From the NCBI RefSeq assembly GCF_003111645.1, contig NZ_CP022187.1, positions 4,508,082 through 4,572,081 of the forward strand: a stretch of 64,000 bases of DNA, in the 5' to 3' direction. The DNA is from Parazoarcus communis (GTDB lineage Bacteria; Pseudomonadota; Gammaproteobacteria; Burkholderiales; Rhodocyclaceae). The first letter of the stretch is position 1, and each line of letters begins with the position of its first letter. The notes below the pieces were generated by a model. The model was not told the origin of the DNA. It ran no database searches and was given only the letters and a program-made list of their open reading frames with translations. Below, one piece after another: positions 26,991 through 37,186 of this stretch. The position numbers and the translations under genes were made by a program.

Positions 26991-27740
26991 ATGTACAAAA
27001 TCGTTCTGCTTCGACATGGTGAATCAACCTGGAACAAGGAAAACCGCTTTACCGGGTGGACCGATGTCGATCTCACCGAGCAAGGGGTGGGAGAAGCACG
27101 CGTTGCGGGCCAGTTGCTGAAGGATGAGGGATACGCTTTCGATCTCGCATTCACCTCCGTGCTCAAACGCGCGAACAAGACGCTCAACATCGTGCTCGAA
27201 GAGCTCGATTCGCTGTGGCTGCCGGTCGAGCATTCATGGCGCCTGAACGAGCGCCACTACGGCGCGCTGCAGGGGCTGAACAAGGCCGAGACTGCGGCCC
27301 AGTACGGCGACGAGCAGGTGCTGGTATGGCGCCGCTCCTACGATACGCCTCCGGCACCGCTGGAAGAGGGCGATGCGCGCCTGAACTACGACGATCCCCG
27401 GTATGCGTCGCTGCCGCGTGCGCGCTTCCCCCGTACCGAATGTCTGCAGGACACCGTGGCCCGCGTCGTGCCCTACTGGGAAACCGTGATCGTGCCGCAG
27501 ATTCTCGCCGGACGCCGCATCCTGGTCGCCGCCCACGGCAACAGCCTGCGCGCGCTGATCAAGTACCTCGACAACATCTCCGATGCAGATATCGTCGGCC
27601 TCAACATCCCCACCGCGCAGCCGCTGGTGTACGAGCTCGACGTCAATCTGAAGCCGGTCAAGAGCTACTACCTTGCCGACGAAGACACCATCCGCGCCGC
27701 TCAGGCTGCGGTTGCCGGACAGGGCAAGGCAAAGGTCTGA
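26991..27740 (+). CDS. gpmA: 2,3-bisphosphoglycerate-dependent phosphoglycerate mutase
   Basis: Interconverts 3- and 2-phosphoglycerate. 249 residues from the ATG at 26991. Catalytic His in '[18 protein letters not shown]', substrate arginines in '[15 protein letters not shown]', acid in '[14 protein letters not shown]', second His in '[15 protein letters not shown]'. The open frame extends 28 codons further upstream but lacks support. Followed 10 bases later by envC; gpmA-envC-ctpA order is common in betaproteobacteria. Confidence 0.96.
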   Translation: MYKIVLLRHGESTWNKENRFTGWTDVDLTEQGVGEARVAGQLLKDEGYAFDLAFTSVLKRANKTLNIVLEELDSLWLPVEHSWRLNERHYGALQGLNKAETAAQYGDEQVLVWRRSYDTPPAPLEEGDARLNYDDPRYASLPRARFPRTECLQDTVARVVPYWETVIVPQILAGRRILVAAHGNSLRALIKYLDNISDADIVGLNIPTAQPLVYELDVNLKPVKSYYLADEDTIRAAQAAVAGQGKAKV

Positions 27741-27750
27741 AACCTCTCTC

Positions 27751-29109
27751 GTGACAAACGCGTGTGGTCGTGCCGCCCTGCGGGGCGTTCTGGTGCTGAT
27801 GCTGGCAGGCATGCTCCTGCCCGGGAGCGCGCTTGCGCAGGCGACGGTCGAGATCAAGGAGAAGCGTTCCGACCTGGACGACCTCAAGCAGCGGATCCGC
27901 GATCTGCAGAAGGACATGGCTCAGACGGAGGCCACCCGTTCGGGCGCGGCCACGGCGCTTGCTGAAGCCGAGCGGGCCGTGTCGAAGGCGGAGCGCGATG
28001 TCCGTCGTCTGGCCGCGGAGCGCGCTTCCTCCGAGAAGAAGCTCGCGATGCTCGAGGCCGAGCAGCGCGAGGTCGAGGCCCGCATCGGTGCGCGCCAGGG
28101 CGAGCTCGCGGAATGGCTGCGGCGGCACTACATGTTCGGTGCTGCCGATGGCGTTGCGCCGCTGCTGTCGGCACGCGACCCCAATCAGCTCGCGCGTGAC
28201 GCGCACTATCTCGAGTATCTGGGGCGCGCACGCCTCGAACTCATTGATGGTTTGCGCAGCGACCTGCGTAACAAGGCCGAGCGTGCAGTCGAGATTGCAT
28301 CCCGTCGCGACCGCCTGACGCAGCTTGAAGCCGAGCAGCGTGCGCAGCAGGCATCGCTCAAGGCGGTGCATGAGAAGCGTCGCGAAGCACTTGCCGAGAT
28401 TGCGAGTCAGCTCACCTCGCAACGCAAGGAGGTGAGTGCGCTCAAGGCCGACGAGCAGCGTCTGTCGCGCCTGATCGAAACCCTGGCGCAGCGCGCCCGC
28501 GAAGCGGCTGCACGTCAGGCCGCGGCGCGCGCGGCCGAGGCCCGCAGGGCGGCTGCCGCTGCGGCCGCGGCGGAGCAACAACAGGCTGCATCTTCATCTT
28601 CATCCTCATCCGAGCGGCGTCCGTCGCGCCCGACGGCGTCCTCTTCACGTCATTCCGAGCCGGTCGTCGGCGAAGTGCGCAAGTCGGCCGGCCCCACGCC
28701 CACAGGTGTCAGCTTCGGCCAGTTGCGCGGTCAGCTGCGCTTTCCTGTTCGTGGCGAACTCATCGGACGCTTCGGTGCTCAAAGGGCTGAGGGTGGAACG
28801 ACCTGGAAGGGCGTTTTCATCCGTGCAGCCAGCGGTGCTGAAGTGCGCGCAGTTGCGGCCGGCGAGGTGGTGTTTTCCGACTGGTTGCGTGGCTACGGCA
28901 ATCTGCTGATTCTTGACCACGGCGGAGACTATCTTTCCGTGTATGGCAACAACGATGCATTGCTCAAAGTCGTCGGTGACAACGTGGCTGGCGGCGATGC
29001 GATTGCCAGTGTGGGGGTGAGCGGAGGCGGCCCGGAATCGGGTTTATACTTCGAAGTCCGTCATCAGGGACGGGCACTCGACCCCCTGCAGTGGGTGCGG
29101 CTTAACTAG
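27751..29109 (+). CDS. envC: EnvC-like murein hydrolase activator (degenerate LytM domain)
   Basis: Recruits and activates amidases at the division septum. 452 residues from the GTG at 27751, which gives a signal peptide ('LVLMLAGMLLPGSALAQ'). A long coiled coil follows (about residues 30-260, rich in A/E/R/Q), then a low-complexity Ala and Ser run (polyalanine, then seven serines), then an M23/LytM domain (about 330-452). The metal ligands are lost: the usual HxxxD reads 'TTWKGVFIRA' and the HxH reads 'LYFEVRHQG'. Thus an activator, not an enzyme. Downstream of gpmA and upstream of ctpA. Confidence 0.9.
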   Translation: MTNACGRAALRGVLVLMLAGMLLPGSALAQATVEIKEKRSDLDDLKQRIRDLQKDMAQTEATRSGAATALAEAERAVSKAERDVRRLAAERASSEKKLAMLEAEQREVEARIGARQGELAEWLRRHYMFGAADGVAPLLSARDPNQLARDAHYLEYLGRARLELIDGLRSDLRNKAERAVEIASRRDRLTQLEAEQRAQQASLKAVHEKRREALAEIASQLTSQRKEVSALKADEQRLSRLIETLAQRAREAAARQAAARAAEARRAAAAAAAAEQQQAASSSSSSSERRPSRPTASSSRHSEPVVGEVRKSAGPTPTGVSFGQLRGQLRFPVRGELIGRFGAQRAEGGTTWKGVFIRAASGAEVRAVAAGEVVFSDWLRGYGNLLILDHGGDYLSVYGNNDALLKVVGDNVAGGDAIASVGVSGGGPESGLYFEVRHQGRALDPLQWVRLN

Positions 29110-29166
29110 ATTCAGATTCAGGCGCGGCCGAGGGGTCGCGCTGGCATATTCCCCGATGGAGTGCTC

Positions 29167-30552
29167 ATGCCCAGCAGCAAGTTGAAACAATTCGGGCTCG
29201 TAATGACCGGCGTCGTCGCCGGTGTGATGATCAGCCTGAACTTCTCCGCCAATGCCGACAAGACCGCGCTGGCGCCGCTTCCCGTCGAGGAGCTGCGTGC
29301 GTTCGCCGATGTCTTCAATGCCATCAAGCAGGGCTATGTCGAGCCGGTCGATGACAAGAAGCTGGTCACGCATGCGATCAGCGGAATGCTGAGCGGGCTC
29401 GATCCGCATTCGGCCTACCTCGACGCAGAGGCGTTCAAGGATCTGCAGGTGGGAACTCAGGGTGAGTTTGGCGGCCTGGGCATCGAAGTCGGGATGGAAG
29501 ACGGCTTCGTCAAGGTGGTGTCGCCCATCGAGGACACACCGGCTTTCCGCGCAGGCGTGAAGGCGGGGGACCTGATCGTCAAACTCGACGATACGCCGGT
29601 GAAGGGCATGAGCCTTAACGATGCGGTCAAGCGCATGCGCGGCAAGCCCAAGACCGACATCACTCTGACCATCATGCGCAAGGGCGAAGTCAGGCCGGTC
29701 ATCGTCACCCTCACGCGCGAAGTGATCAAGGTCCAGAGCGTCAAGTCGAAGGTCGTCGAGCCCGGCTATGGTTACCTGCGGGTCGCGCAGTTCCAGGAGA
29801 ACACAGCGAGTTCGGTCGTGACGCACCTGCAGAAGCTGGCCAAGGATGGCGAACTCAAGGGGCTGGTGCTCGATCTGCGCAACGATCCGGGCGGCCTGCT
29901 TCACGGTGCGGTCGGTGTGGCGGCGGCTTTCCTGCCGGTCAATACCCTGGTGGTGTCGACCGACGGACGTACAGAGGATGCCAAGCGCGAGTTCCGTGCA
30001 TCGAGCGACGACTACCTGCGCGGTTCGCGGGACGACTTCCTGCGCGCGCTGCCGAAGTGGGCGCGCGATGTGCCCATGGTGGTGCTGGTCAACGGTGGCT
30101 CGGCCTCTGCGTCGGAGATCGTTGCGGGTGCGCTGCAGGACCACAAGCGTGCCGTGATCATGGGAACCCAGAGCTTTGGCAAGGGCTCGGTGCAGACCAT
30201 CCTGCCGCTGAACAATACGACGGCGATCAAGCTCACCACGGCGCGTTACTACACGCCGAGTGGTCGGTCCATCCAGGCCAAGGGTATCGAGCCCGATATC
30301 GTGGTCGAAGAGTCCACCAACGGCTCGGCCAAGCGGATTCGCGAAGCCGACCTCGACGGTCATCTCGGCAACGATCGTGATCCGGAGGCCGAGCGCAAAG
30401 CGCGCGAGGCGCAGGATGCGCAGGGTGCTGATGAGGACGAGGCCGCTCAGGCTGCGCGTTTCGAGCAGGCCGGCAAGGACGACTATCAGCTTGGCCAGGC
30501 GATCAATCTTCTCAAGGGCCTCCAGATCGTCCAGAATAAAAATAATCCATGA
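29167..30552 (+). CDS. ctpA: S41 family C-terminal processing peptidase
   Basis: Periplasmic serine protease cutting C-termini of envelope proteins. 461 residues from the ATG at 29167 (GGAG six bases ahead). N-terminal signal or anchor segment (residues 8-27), PDZ domain (about 90-170, 'GLGIEVGMEDGFVKVVSP'), then the S41 core: substrate 'YLRVAQFQENT', catalytic Ser in 'NGGSASASEIVAGAL' and Lys in 'GTQSFGKGSVQTI'. The C-terminal 60 residues are acidic and Ala-rich. Order envC-ctpA suggests a cell-wall remodelling unit. Confidence 0.95.
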   Translation: MPSSKLKQFGLVMTGVVAGVMISLNFSANADKTALAPLPVEELRAFADVFNAIKQGYVEPVDDKKLVTHAISGMLSGLDPHSAYLDAEAFKDLQVGTQGEFGGLGIEVGMEDGFVKVVSPIEDTPAFRAGVKAGDLIVKLDDTPVKGMSLNDAVKRMRGKPKTDITLTIMRKGEVRPVIVTLTREVIKVQSVKSKVVEPGYGYLRVAQFQENTASSVVTHLQKLAKDGELKGLVLDLRNDPGGLLHGAVGVAAAFLPVNTLVVSTDGRTEDAKREFRASSDDYLRGSRDDFLRALPKWARDVPMVVLVNGGSASASEIVAGALQDHKRAVIMGTQSFGKGSVQTILPLNNTTAIKLTTARYYTPSGRSIQAKGIEPDIVVEESTNGSAKRIREADLDGHLGNDRDPEAERKAREAQDAQGADEDEAAQAARFEQAGKDDYQLGQAINLLKGLQIVQNKNNP

Positions 30553-30568
30553 GACAGGGAGGGTTGTG

Positions 30569-31018
30569 ATGCGACGTGAAACCGCCTACAAGCTTGCCGG
30601 CAGGCGTCACGACCATCCCGTTGCCGGGTCGGGGATGGAGAAGCACCGTGAGCTGCGCTTCAAGAAGCTGCCGCCAGGCCAGGTAGAGCAGGCACTCCGG
30701 GCGCTGAGCATGCTGAAGGGGCTGGAGGTCGAGGAGGGGGTTGGAGAATACGCACTGGTTGTGCGTTATTCAGTCCTCGACTACAGCTTGGAGTCACTCG
30801 AAGAAGCGTTGCGCGAGGCCGGTTTCGCGCTGGACAACACGCTGTATTCGAAGCTCGTGCGGGCACTGGTCTATTTCTGTGAGGAAACCCAGCGTCACAA
30901 CCTGGTCTCACCCGAACGCCTGCTGAAGAAGTCCAACGAGGTCTACATCCAGGCCTGGGATCACCATGCGCATGGTGATCACGACGAAACGCCCCCTGAC
31001 TTGCGTGAGTACAAGTAA
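30569..31018 (+). CDS. Conserved-looking hypothetical protein with HMA-like fold and His-rich tail
   Basis: 149 residues, excellent ribosome site (AGGGAGGG) before the ATG. The middle (residues 28-90: 'LRFKKLPPGQVEQALRALS', 'GEYALVVRYSVLDYS', 'LEEALREAGFALD') has the beta-alpha-beta-beta-alpha pattern of heavy-metal-associated domains but without the CxxC. A helix with one Cys follows, and the tail contains 'WDHHAHGDHDE', five histidines within ten residues, likely to bind metal. It lies 16 bases after ctpA. Function unknown. Confidence 0.75.
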   Translation: MRRETAYKLAGRRHDHPVAGSGMEKHRELRFKKLPPGQVEQALRALSMLKGLEVEEGVGEYALVVRYSVLDYSLESLEEALREAGFALDNTLYSKLVRALVYFCEETQRHNLVSPERLLKKSNEVYIQAWDHHAHGDHDETPPDLREYK

Positions 31019-31080
31019 GGGCGTTTTCCTATCCATCGTGCGGGCTGCCATGTGCGGCCCTTTTTCTTGTGTGCTCAGCC

Positions 31081-31830
31081 ATGAATGACGATCAGCTACT
31101 GCGCTACAGCCGGCATATCCTGCTTCCGGAAATCGGTGTCGAAGGTCAGGAGGCCATTCTCGGCGCGCGTGTCCTCGTGATCGGGGCTGGTGGCCTGGGG
31201 TCGCCCGCTGCGATGTATCTTGCCGCGGCCGGTGTCGGCACGCTGGTGCTTGCAGATGGCGATACAGTGGATCTGACCAACCTGCAGCGCCAGATCCTGC
31301 ATAGCGCCGAGGGCGTAGGGCGGCTCAAGGTCGAGTCCGGACGCGATACGCTGCACCGCCTCAACCCCCTTGCCCAGGTCGAGATCCTGCCGTTCCGCCT
31401 TGAGGGCGATGCGCTCGACGCGCAAATTGCTGCGGCTGATGTCGTGCTCGATTGTTGCGATAACTTCGCGACCCGTCATGCCGTCAATCGGGCCTGCGTC
31501 AAGCATCGCAAGCCCCTGGTGTCGGGCGCGGCAATCCGCTTTGACGGTCAGGTGTCGGTGTTCGATCTGCGCAATGCCGAGAGTGCCTGCTATCACTGCC
31601 TGTTCCCGGAAGGCGAATCGCTCGAAGAGGTCCGCTGTGCGGTGATGGGGGTATTTGCGCCGCTGGTGGGCATTATCGGCTCCACCCAGGCGGCCGAGGC
31701 GCTCAAGCTGATCGCTGGCTGCGGAACCTCGCTCGATGGTCGTCTGCTGCTGCTGGACGGCCTCGGAATGGAGTGGCGCAGCGTGTCGCTCGGGCGTGAT
31801 CCCGGTTGCGCGGTGTGCGGGGCGCGCTAG
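31081..31830 (+). CDS. moeB: MoeB/ThiF/HesA-type E1-like adenylyltransferase
   Basis: Adenylates the C-terminal glycine of a ubiquitin-like sulfur carrier (MoaD or ThiS). 249 residues from the ATG at 31081. 'YSRHILLPEIGVEGQE' N-terminus, nucleotide site 'VLVIGAGGLGSPAAMYLAAAGV', 'DGDTVDLTNLQRQILH', 'DCCDNFATRH', zinc pairs 'CYHC' and 'CAVC', and 'GVFAPLVGIIGSTQAAEALK'. No rhodanese domain is fused. Assignment to MoeB rather than ThiF rests on overall style. It converges on ribD with only six bases between the stops. Confidence 0.92.
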   Translation: MNDDQLLRYSRHILLPEIGVEGQEAILGARVLVIGAGGLGSPAAMYLAAAGVGTLVLADGDTVDLTNLQRQILHSAEGVGRLKVESGRDTLHRLNPLAQVEILPFRLEGDALDAQIAAADVVLDCCDNFATRHAVNRACVKHRKPLVSGAAIRFDGQVSVFDLRNAESACYHCLFPEGESLEEVRCAVMGVFAPLVGIIGSTQAAEALKLIAGCGTSLDGRLLLLDGLGMEWRSVSLGRDPGCAVCGAR

Positions 31831-31836
31831 GCGCGA

Positions 31837-32928
31837 TCAGCGACGGGGACGTGCGATCAGGCGCAGATCGTCGCCAATCTGGCGCAGATCGCGGATATCG
31901 AGGCTTACCGCCTCATCCAGGCGGGTCAGCTCAGCCAGATTGAACAGGCCCTGGGCCGCGTCGCCAACCAGAATCGGCGCCAGATAGAGCAGGAGCTCAT
32001 CGACGCAGCCTTCGCGCAGCAGCGAGCCATTGAGTTTCAGGCCGGCTTCCGCGTGGATTTCGTTCAGGCCGAGCCGGCCAAGCTCGTTCATCAATGCAGG
32101 CAGGTCGACCTTGCCGCCCGCGTTCGGTAGGACCAGCAGGCGGTGCCCGGCGCCTGCCAGGGATGCGTGCCTGTCACGGTCTTCGCTGGCAGTGGCAATC
32201 ACGATCGGGTCGCCCTGCAGGATGCGTGCCGTGGGCGAGACGTCGAGCCGGGCGTCGATCAGCACCCGCAAGGGCTGGCGTTCGCAGGGCACGGCTCGCA
32301 CGGTCAGCTGGGGATCATCTGCCTTGACCGTGCCGATTCCGGTCAGGATCGCGCATGCGCGAGCGCGCCAGCGATGACCGTCGGCACGGGCCGCCGCGCC
32401 GGTGATCCACTGGCTGACGCCGTTGTTGAGCGCGGTCTTGCCGTCGAGGCTGCTGGCTGCCTTGAGGCGCAGCCAGGGGCGGCCGCGGGTCATGCGCGAG
32501 ACGAAGCCGATGTTGAGTTCCCGGGCTTCGTTCTCGAGCAGTCCGTGCGCGGTCTGTATGCCGCTGGCCCGCAGTCGTTCCATGCCGCGCCCGCCAACCA
32601 GCGGATTCGGGTCTTCCATTGCCGCCACAACGCGGGACACCCCGGCCGCGATCAGCGCGTCCGCGCACGGAGGGGTGCGACCGAAGTGGGAGCAGGGTTC
32701 AAGGGTCACGTAGGCAGTCGCACCGCGGGCGGCATCGCCAGCCTGCTGCAGGGCGTTGATTTCGGCATGAGGCTCGCCGGCACGCCGGTGCCAGCCTTCG
32801 CCCACGGTCATGCCGTCACGCACGATCACGCAGCCTACCCGAGGATTGGGGGTCGTGCTTTCAAGGCCATTGGTGGCCAGGGCGAGGGCCCGGGCCATTG
32901 CCTCGTGGTCAGCTGCCGAAAAGGTCAT
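31837..32928 (-). CDS. ribD: Bifunctional riboflavin deaminase/reductase
   Basis: Second and third steps of riboflavin synthesis. 363 residues. N-terminal zinc deaminase with 'HAEINAL' and '[15 protein letters not shown]', then the NADPH reductase ('[23 protein letters not shown]', 'DDPQLTVR', 'VLIDARLDV', '[14 protein letters not shown]'). Its start lies inside the 3' end of nrdR (20-base overlap), so translational coupling is likely. Part of the glyA-nrdR-ribD order. Confidence 0.96.
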   Translation of the reverse strand: MTFSAADHEAMARALALATNGLESTTPNPRVGCVIVRDGMTVGEGWHRRAGEPHAEINALQQAGDAARGATAYVTLEPCSHFGRTPPCADALIAAGVSRVVAAMEDPNPLVGGRGMERLRASGIQTAHGLLENEARELNIGFVSRMTRGRPWLRLKAASSLDGKTALNNGVSQWITGAAARADGHRWRARACAILTGIGTVKADDPQLTVRAVPCERQPLRVLIDARLDVSPTARILQGDPIVIATASEDRDRHASLAGAGHRLLVLPNAGGKVDLPALMNELGRLGLNEIHAEAGLKLNGSLLREGCVDELLLYLAPILVGDAAQGLFNLAELTRLDEAVSLDIRDLRQIGDDLRLIARPRR

Positions 32929-33421
32929 TCTCGGGATCCGCAGGTGTTGCGCTGCCCCGCGCGCGCTTGGAACGCGGCTGCACTTCGCGAATCACTTCGG
33001 AAAATTCATCCACGTCGGCAAAGTTGCGATACACCGATGCGAAGCGGATATAGGCGACCTTGTCGAGCTTCTTGAGCTCCTTCATCACCAGTTCGCCGAT
33101 CTTTTCGCTCGCTACTTCGTTCTCGCCCATCGACAGCAGGCGTGCCTCGATTCGGTCGACTGCGGCCTCGAGCGCTTCGGTGGTGACCGGGCGCTTGCGC
33201 AGCGAGAGCTTCATGCTGCCGGATAGTTTCGCATGGTCGAAATCGGTGCGACTGCCGTTGCGTTTGACGATGTGCGGCATCTTGAGGTCGATGCGCTCAT
33301 AGGTCGTAAAGCGCTTGTCGCAGTGCATGCAGCGTCTACGGCGGCGCACGACGTCGCCGTCGTCGTTCTCGCGCGTGTCGGTGACCTGGGTATTGGGGTC
33401 ACCGCAGAAGGGGCATTTCAT
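32909..33421 (-). CDS. nrdR: Transcriptional regulator NrdR
   Basis: Represses ribonucleotide reductase genes when dATP is bound. 170 residues. Zinc ribbon 'MKCPFCG' and '[14 protein letters not shown]' (two CxxC pairs), then the ATP-cone ('[16 protein letters not shown]', '[10 protein letters not shown]', '[19 protein letters not shown]'). The C-terminal 20 residues are basic and disordered, slightly longer than in E. coli. Located 72 bases after glyA. Confidence 0.97.
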   Translation of the reverse strand: MKCPFCGDPNTQVTDTRENDDGDVVRRRRRCMHCDKRFTTYERIDLKMPHIVKRNGSRTDFDHAKLSGSMKLSLRKRPVTTEALEAAVDRIEARLLSMGENEVASEKIGELVMKELKKLDKVAYIRFASVYRNFADVDEFSEVIREVQPRSKRARGSATPADPENDLFGS

Positions 33422-33493
33422 CGCGTGGGCGCAGGCAGTCCGCTCGGGCGACCCGCGCTGAAACCAGCAGCGGGCCGCTCGTGCGTCAAGTGC

Positions 33494-34744
33494 TTACTGG
33501 CCGTAGACCGGGAACTTCGCACACAGCGCCGACACCTTGCTGCGCACGCCATCAATCACCGCGGCGTCTTCAGGCGCTGCGAGTACGTCTGCGATCAGGT
33601 GGGCGATCTGCTCGGCTTCGATCTCGGTGAAGCCACGGGTGGTCATCGCCGGCGAGCCGATACGGATGCCGGAGGTCACGAAGGGCTTCTCCGGGTCATT
33701 CGGGATCGAGTTCTTGTTGACCGTGATGTGCGCACTGCCGAGTACGGCTTCGGCGGCCTTTCCGGTGATCTTCATCGAGCGCAGGTCAACCAGGAAGACA
33801 TGGCTCTCGGTGCGGCCGGAGACAATGCGCAGTCCGCGCTCTTCGCCGAGCACGCGCGCCATCACGCGGGCGTTGGCAATTACCTGTTCCTGGTAATTCC
33901 GGAACTTGGGCGATGCGGCTTCCTTGAAGGCAACTGCCTTGCCAGCGATGACGTGCATCAGCGGGCCGCCTTGCAGACCGGGGAAGATGGCGGAGTTGAT
34001 CGCCTTTTCGTGCTCGGCCTTCATCAGGATGATGCCGCCGCGCGGGCCGCGCAGCGTCTTGTGCGTGGTCGAGGTGACGACGTCGGCGTGGGGCACCGGG
34101 TTCGGGTAGTAGCCAGCGGCGATCAGGCCGGCGTAGTGCGCCATGTCGACCCAGAAGATCGCGCCGATTTCCTTTGCAACCTTGGCGAAGCGCTCGAAAT
34201 CGATGCGCAGCGAGTAGGCGGAGGCGCCGGCGATGAGGATGCGCGGCTTGTGCTCGCGTGCCAGCGCTTCCATCTTGTCGTAGTCGATTTCTTCCTTCTC
34301 GTTCAGGCCGTAGGCCACGACGTTGAACCACTTGCCCGACATGTTCAGCGGCATGCCGTGGGTGAGGTGGCCGCCTTCGGACAGGCTCATGCCCATGATG
34401 GTGTCGCCCGGCTTGGCAAAGGCCAGCAGCACGGCCTGGTTTGCCTGCGAGCCCGAGTTGGGCTGCACGTTGGCGGCATCGGCACCAAAGAGTTTCTTTA
34501 CACGTTCGATGGCGAGTTGCTCTGCCACGTCGACGTGCTCGCAACCGCCGTAGTAACGCTTGCCCGGATAACCTTCAGCATACTTGTTGGTCAGCTGGGA
34601 GCCCTGGGCTTCCATGACCGGGTATGAGACGTAGTTCTCGGAGGCAATCAATTCGATGTGGTCTTCCTGGCGGCGGTTTTCCGCCTGCACGGCGGCCCAC
34701 AGCTCGGGATCGACCTTGGCGAGGGTATCTTGGGAAGAAAACAT
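33494..34744 (-). CDS. glyA: Serine hydroxymethyltransferase
   Basis: PLP enzyme converting serine + THF to glycine + methylene-THF. 416 residues. PLP lysine in '[18 protein letters not shown]'; also '[20 protein letters not shown]', '[17 protein letters not shown]', '[14 protein letters not shown]' and '[18 protein letters not shown]'. No glycine riboswitch-like structure was seen in the 100 bases upstream. Followed by nrdR and ribD. Confidence 0.97.
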   Translation of the reverse strand: MFSSQDTLAKVDPELWAAVQAENRRQEDHIELIASENYVSYPVMEAQGSQLTNKYAEGYPGKRYYGGCEHVDVAEQLAIERVKKLFGADAANVQPNSGSQANQAVLLAFAKPGDTIMGMSLSEGGHLTHGMPLNMSGKWFNVVAYGLNEKEEIDYDKMEALAREHKPRILIAGASAYSLRIDFERFAKVAKEIGAIFWVDMAHYAGLIAAGYYPNPVPHADVVTSTTHKTLRGPRGGIILMKAEHEKAINSAIFPGLQGGPLMHVIAGKAVAFKEAASPKFRNYQEQVIANARVMARVLGEERGLRIVSGRTESHVFLVDLRSMKITGKAAEAVLGSAHITVNKNSIPNDPEKPFVTSGIRIGSPAMTTRGFTEIEAEQIAHLIADVLAAPEDAAVIDGVRSKVSALCAKFPVYGQ

Positions 34745-34845
34745 GGAACGGACTCGGCAGGGTTGTGATAAAGGCGGATATTAACACGCGAGGCGAGGGC
34801 GTATGTCGAGCCGCGTGCGCCGCAACATGTTTGTTTCGCACAGAC

Positions 34846-35493
34846 TCAGGCGTTGGAGAGCTCGTCGAGTGCGCTGCCAAGGTGGGACTGGTCTCCCCAG
34901 CTGACCAGTTGCCAGCGGCCGTCGTGGTGGGTGATCCAGTTCAGCGCGGCATTCGGGATGGTGAAATCGCGCGGCGAGTCGAGCGACTTTCCCGTGCTCA
35001 GGCGGTGAATGATGTCGAGCACGCCGCCATGCGTCACGATCAGAATCTGTTCGCCGGGGTGGCGCTCGACGATTTCGAGCAGGGCTGCGGCAATGCGCGC
35101 AGCGAAGGCGGTAAGGCTTTCGCCTCCATCCTCGAAGGCAAAGCCGGCGTCGCGGCTCAGGAAACGGGCGTAGTCAGCAGGGAAACGGGTTTGGGCTTGC
35201 TCGTAAGTCAGGCCCTGGAAATGCCCGTAGTGGCGTTCGCGCAGTCCCGGGTGGGTGTTGATACGGTCTTCGGGGCCGGGCCAGATGCATGCCGCAGTGC
35301 GTCGGGCGCGCTGCAAGTCGCTGCTGTAGGCGGCCGCGAAGCGCTGGTCCGAAAGGGCACGGCCCGTGGCCTGAGCCTGGGCGATGCCGTTTTCGTTCAG
35401 TTCAATGTCGAGATGCCCCTGGAGACGCCTTTCGGCGTTCCAGGTGGTTTCTCCGTGACGAACAATGCAGAGTCGGGTGAGTGGGTTTTCCAT
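34846..35493 (-). CDS. Histidine phosphatase family protein (GpmB/CobC-like)
   Basis: 215 residues, cytoplasmic. Catalytic 'IVRHGETTWNAERRLQGHLD' (first His), 'SSDLQRARRTAACI', 'LRERHYGHFQGLTYEQAQ' and 'ILIVTHGGVLDIIHRL' (second His). Acts on an unknown phosphoester; alpha-ribazole phosphatase and phosphoglycerate mutase-like functions are both possible. It begins 10 bases after the TRAP large permease stop, so it may be read through from that operon. Confidence 0.85.
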   Translation of the reverse strand: MENPLTRLCIVRHGETTWNAERRLQGHLDIELNENGIAQAQATGRALSDQRFAAAYSSDLQRARRTAACIWPGPEDRINTHPGLRERHYGHFQGLTYEQAQTRFPADYARFLSRDAGFAFEDGGESLTAFAARIAAALLEIVERHPGEQILIVTHGGVLDIIHRLSTGKSLDSPRDFTIPNAALNWITHHDGRWQLVSWGDQSHLGSALDELSNA

Positions 35494-35503
35494 CCGCCCG
35501 ATC

Positions 35504-37186
35504 TTACCATCCGCCAGATTCCGCCGGCGCCCCCCAGCCGCCGCCTGAGGTCGGTGCTTCGATCTCGATGGTGTCCAGATCCACCTTCACTTCGGCATCC
35601 AGGCTTCCGGTAACAAGTTCCGGGAAGATGATGATCAAGGCCAGAACGAAGATCTGGATCAGAACAAACGGTACCGAACCACGATAGATCTGGGTGGTCT
35701 TGACCGGTTCGATTCGCTTGCCCGTCACCCGGTCGAGGAAGGCGCTGACCGGCGCGACGCTGCGCAGATAGAACAGTGCGAAACCGAATGGTGGCGTCAG
35801 GAACGACGTCTGCATGTTAATCGCGATCATCACACCAAACCAGATCAGGTCGATGCCGAGCTTGTCTGCAACCGGTGCGAGAAGCGGGAGGAGGATAAAG
35901 GCGATCTCGAAGAAGTCGAGGAAGAAGCCCAGGCCGAAGATGACCATGTTCACGAAGATCAGGAAGCCGATCTGGCCGCCCGGCAGCTTGTCAAACAGGT
36001 GCTCCACCCAGTGCTGGCCATCGACTGCCGTAAACGTGAAGCTGAAAATCGTCGAACCAATCAGGATGAAGAGCACGAAGCACGACAGACGGGTCGTGGA
36101 CTCGAGTGCCTGCGTGAGCGTCTTCAGGTCCAGTCGCTTGCGCACGGCTGCGAGCAGGATGGCGCCGACCGCGCCCATTGCGCCACCTTCCGTGGGTGTT
36201 GCAACACCGAGGAAAATCGTACCAAGCACCAGGAAGATCAGTGCAAGCGGCGGAATCAGGACGAACACCACACGCTGACAGATGCGCGACAGCAGTCCGA
36301 GCTTCAGCGCGCGGCTGATGCTTGCAGCGGCCAGCGCGAAAATGGTGCCCGCGGACATTGCCATGACGATGATCTCGTCGAGCGCAGGCTTTGCTTCGGT
36401 GCCATTCATGGCGCTCAGGATGTTGGCGTAGTTCATGCCGAACAGCGTCGAAATGGCCGTGGTGACAACGGCAAAGACAAGCAGCGAGCGCAGGCCGGAA
36501 GTGCCGTCTGGCTCGCGGTGGGTCAGCGCTTCGGGCGGCAGGGCCGGCACCAGTTTCGGCTTGAAGATTGCAAGGCCGATAATGAAAATCGCGTAAAGCG
36601 CAACAAGCAGGAAGGCCGGCAGGAAGGCGCCCTTGTACATGTCGCCGACGCTGCGTCCGAGCTGGTCGGCCATCACGATGAGCACGAGAGAGGGCGGAAT
36701 CGCCTGGGCCAGGGTGCCGGAGGCGGTGATCGCACCGCAGGCGATTTCACGGCTGTAACCGTAGCGCAGCATGATCGGCAAGGAGATCAGGCCCATTGAG
36801 ATGACGGAAGCAGCCACCACGCCCGTGGTGGCTGCAAGCAGGGCACCGACGAAGATCACGGCAAGCGCGAGGCCGCCGCGGACCGGGCCGAACACCTGCC
36901 CGACGGTGTCGAGCAAGTCCTCGGCCATGCCACTTCGTTCGAGGATCAACCCCATCAGGGTGAAGAAGGGAATTGCCAGCAGCGTGTCGTTCTGCATGAT
37001 GCCGAACACACGCAGCGGAAGCGCCTGAAACAGTGACGAGGGCAGCAAGCCGGCTTCAATGCCGACAAAGCCGAAGAAAAGGCCGCAGGCTGCAAGCGCA
37101 AATGCGACCGGGAAGCCCGACAGCAGGAAGAAAATGACCGCGCCGAACATCACTGGCGCGGCATTGGCGGAAAAGAACTCGATCAT
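35504..37186 (-). CDS. TRAP transporter large permease (DctM/TakM type, enlarged)
   Basis: Main sodium-coupled channel subunit of a TRAP transporter. 560 residues, well above the usual 430. The N-terminal half is standard ('FPVAFALAACGLFFGF', 'LLAIPFFTLMGLILERSGMAEDLL', 'ASGTLAQAIPPSLVLIVMA'). The region about residues 215-320 is expanded by a loop with 'PALPPEALTHREPDG' and two more hydrophobic segments before 'GVATPTEGGAMGAVGAI'. Such long DctMs go with the TakP class. The start codon overlaps the end of the small permease gene by four bases. Confidence 0.93.
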   Translation of the reverse strand: MIEFFSANAAPVMFGAVIFFLLSGFPVAFALAACGLFFGFVGIEAGLLPSSLFQALPLRVFGIMQNDTLLAIPFFTLMGLILERSGMAEDLLDTVGQVFGPVRGGLALAVIFVGALLAATTGVVAASVISMGLISLPIMLRYGYSREIACGAITASGTLAQAIPPSLVLIVMADQLGRSVGDMYKGAFLPAFLLVALYAIFIIGLAIFKPKLVPALPPEALTHREPDGTSGLRSLLVFAVVTTAISTLFGMNYANILSAMNGTEAKPALDEIIVMAMSAGTIFALAAASISRALKLGLLSRICQRVVFVLIPPLALIFLVLGTIFLGVATPTEGGAMGAVGAILLAAVRKRLDLKTLTQALESTTRLSCFVLFILIGSTIFSFTFTAVDGQHWVEHLFDKLPGGQIGFLIFVNMVIFGLGFFLDFFEIAFILLPLLAPVADKLGIDLIWFGVMIAINMQTSFLTPPFGFALFYLRSVAPVSAFLDRVTGKRIEPVKTTQIYRGSVPFVLIQIFVLALIIIFPELVTGSLDAEVKVDLDTIEIEAPTSGGGWGAPAESGGW

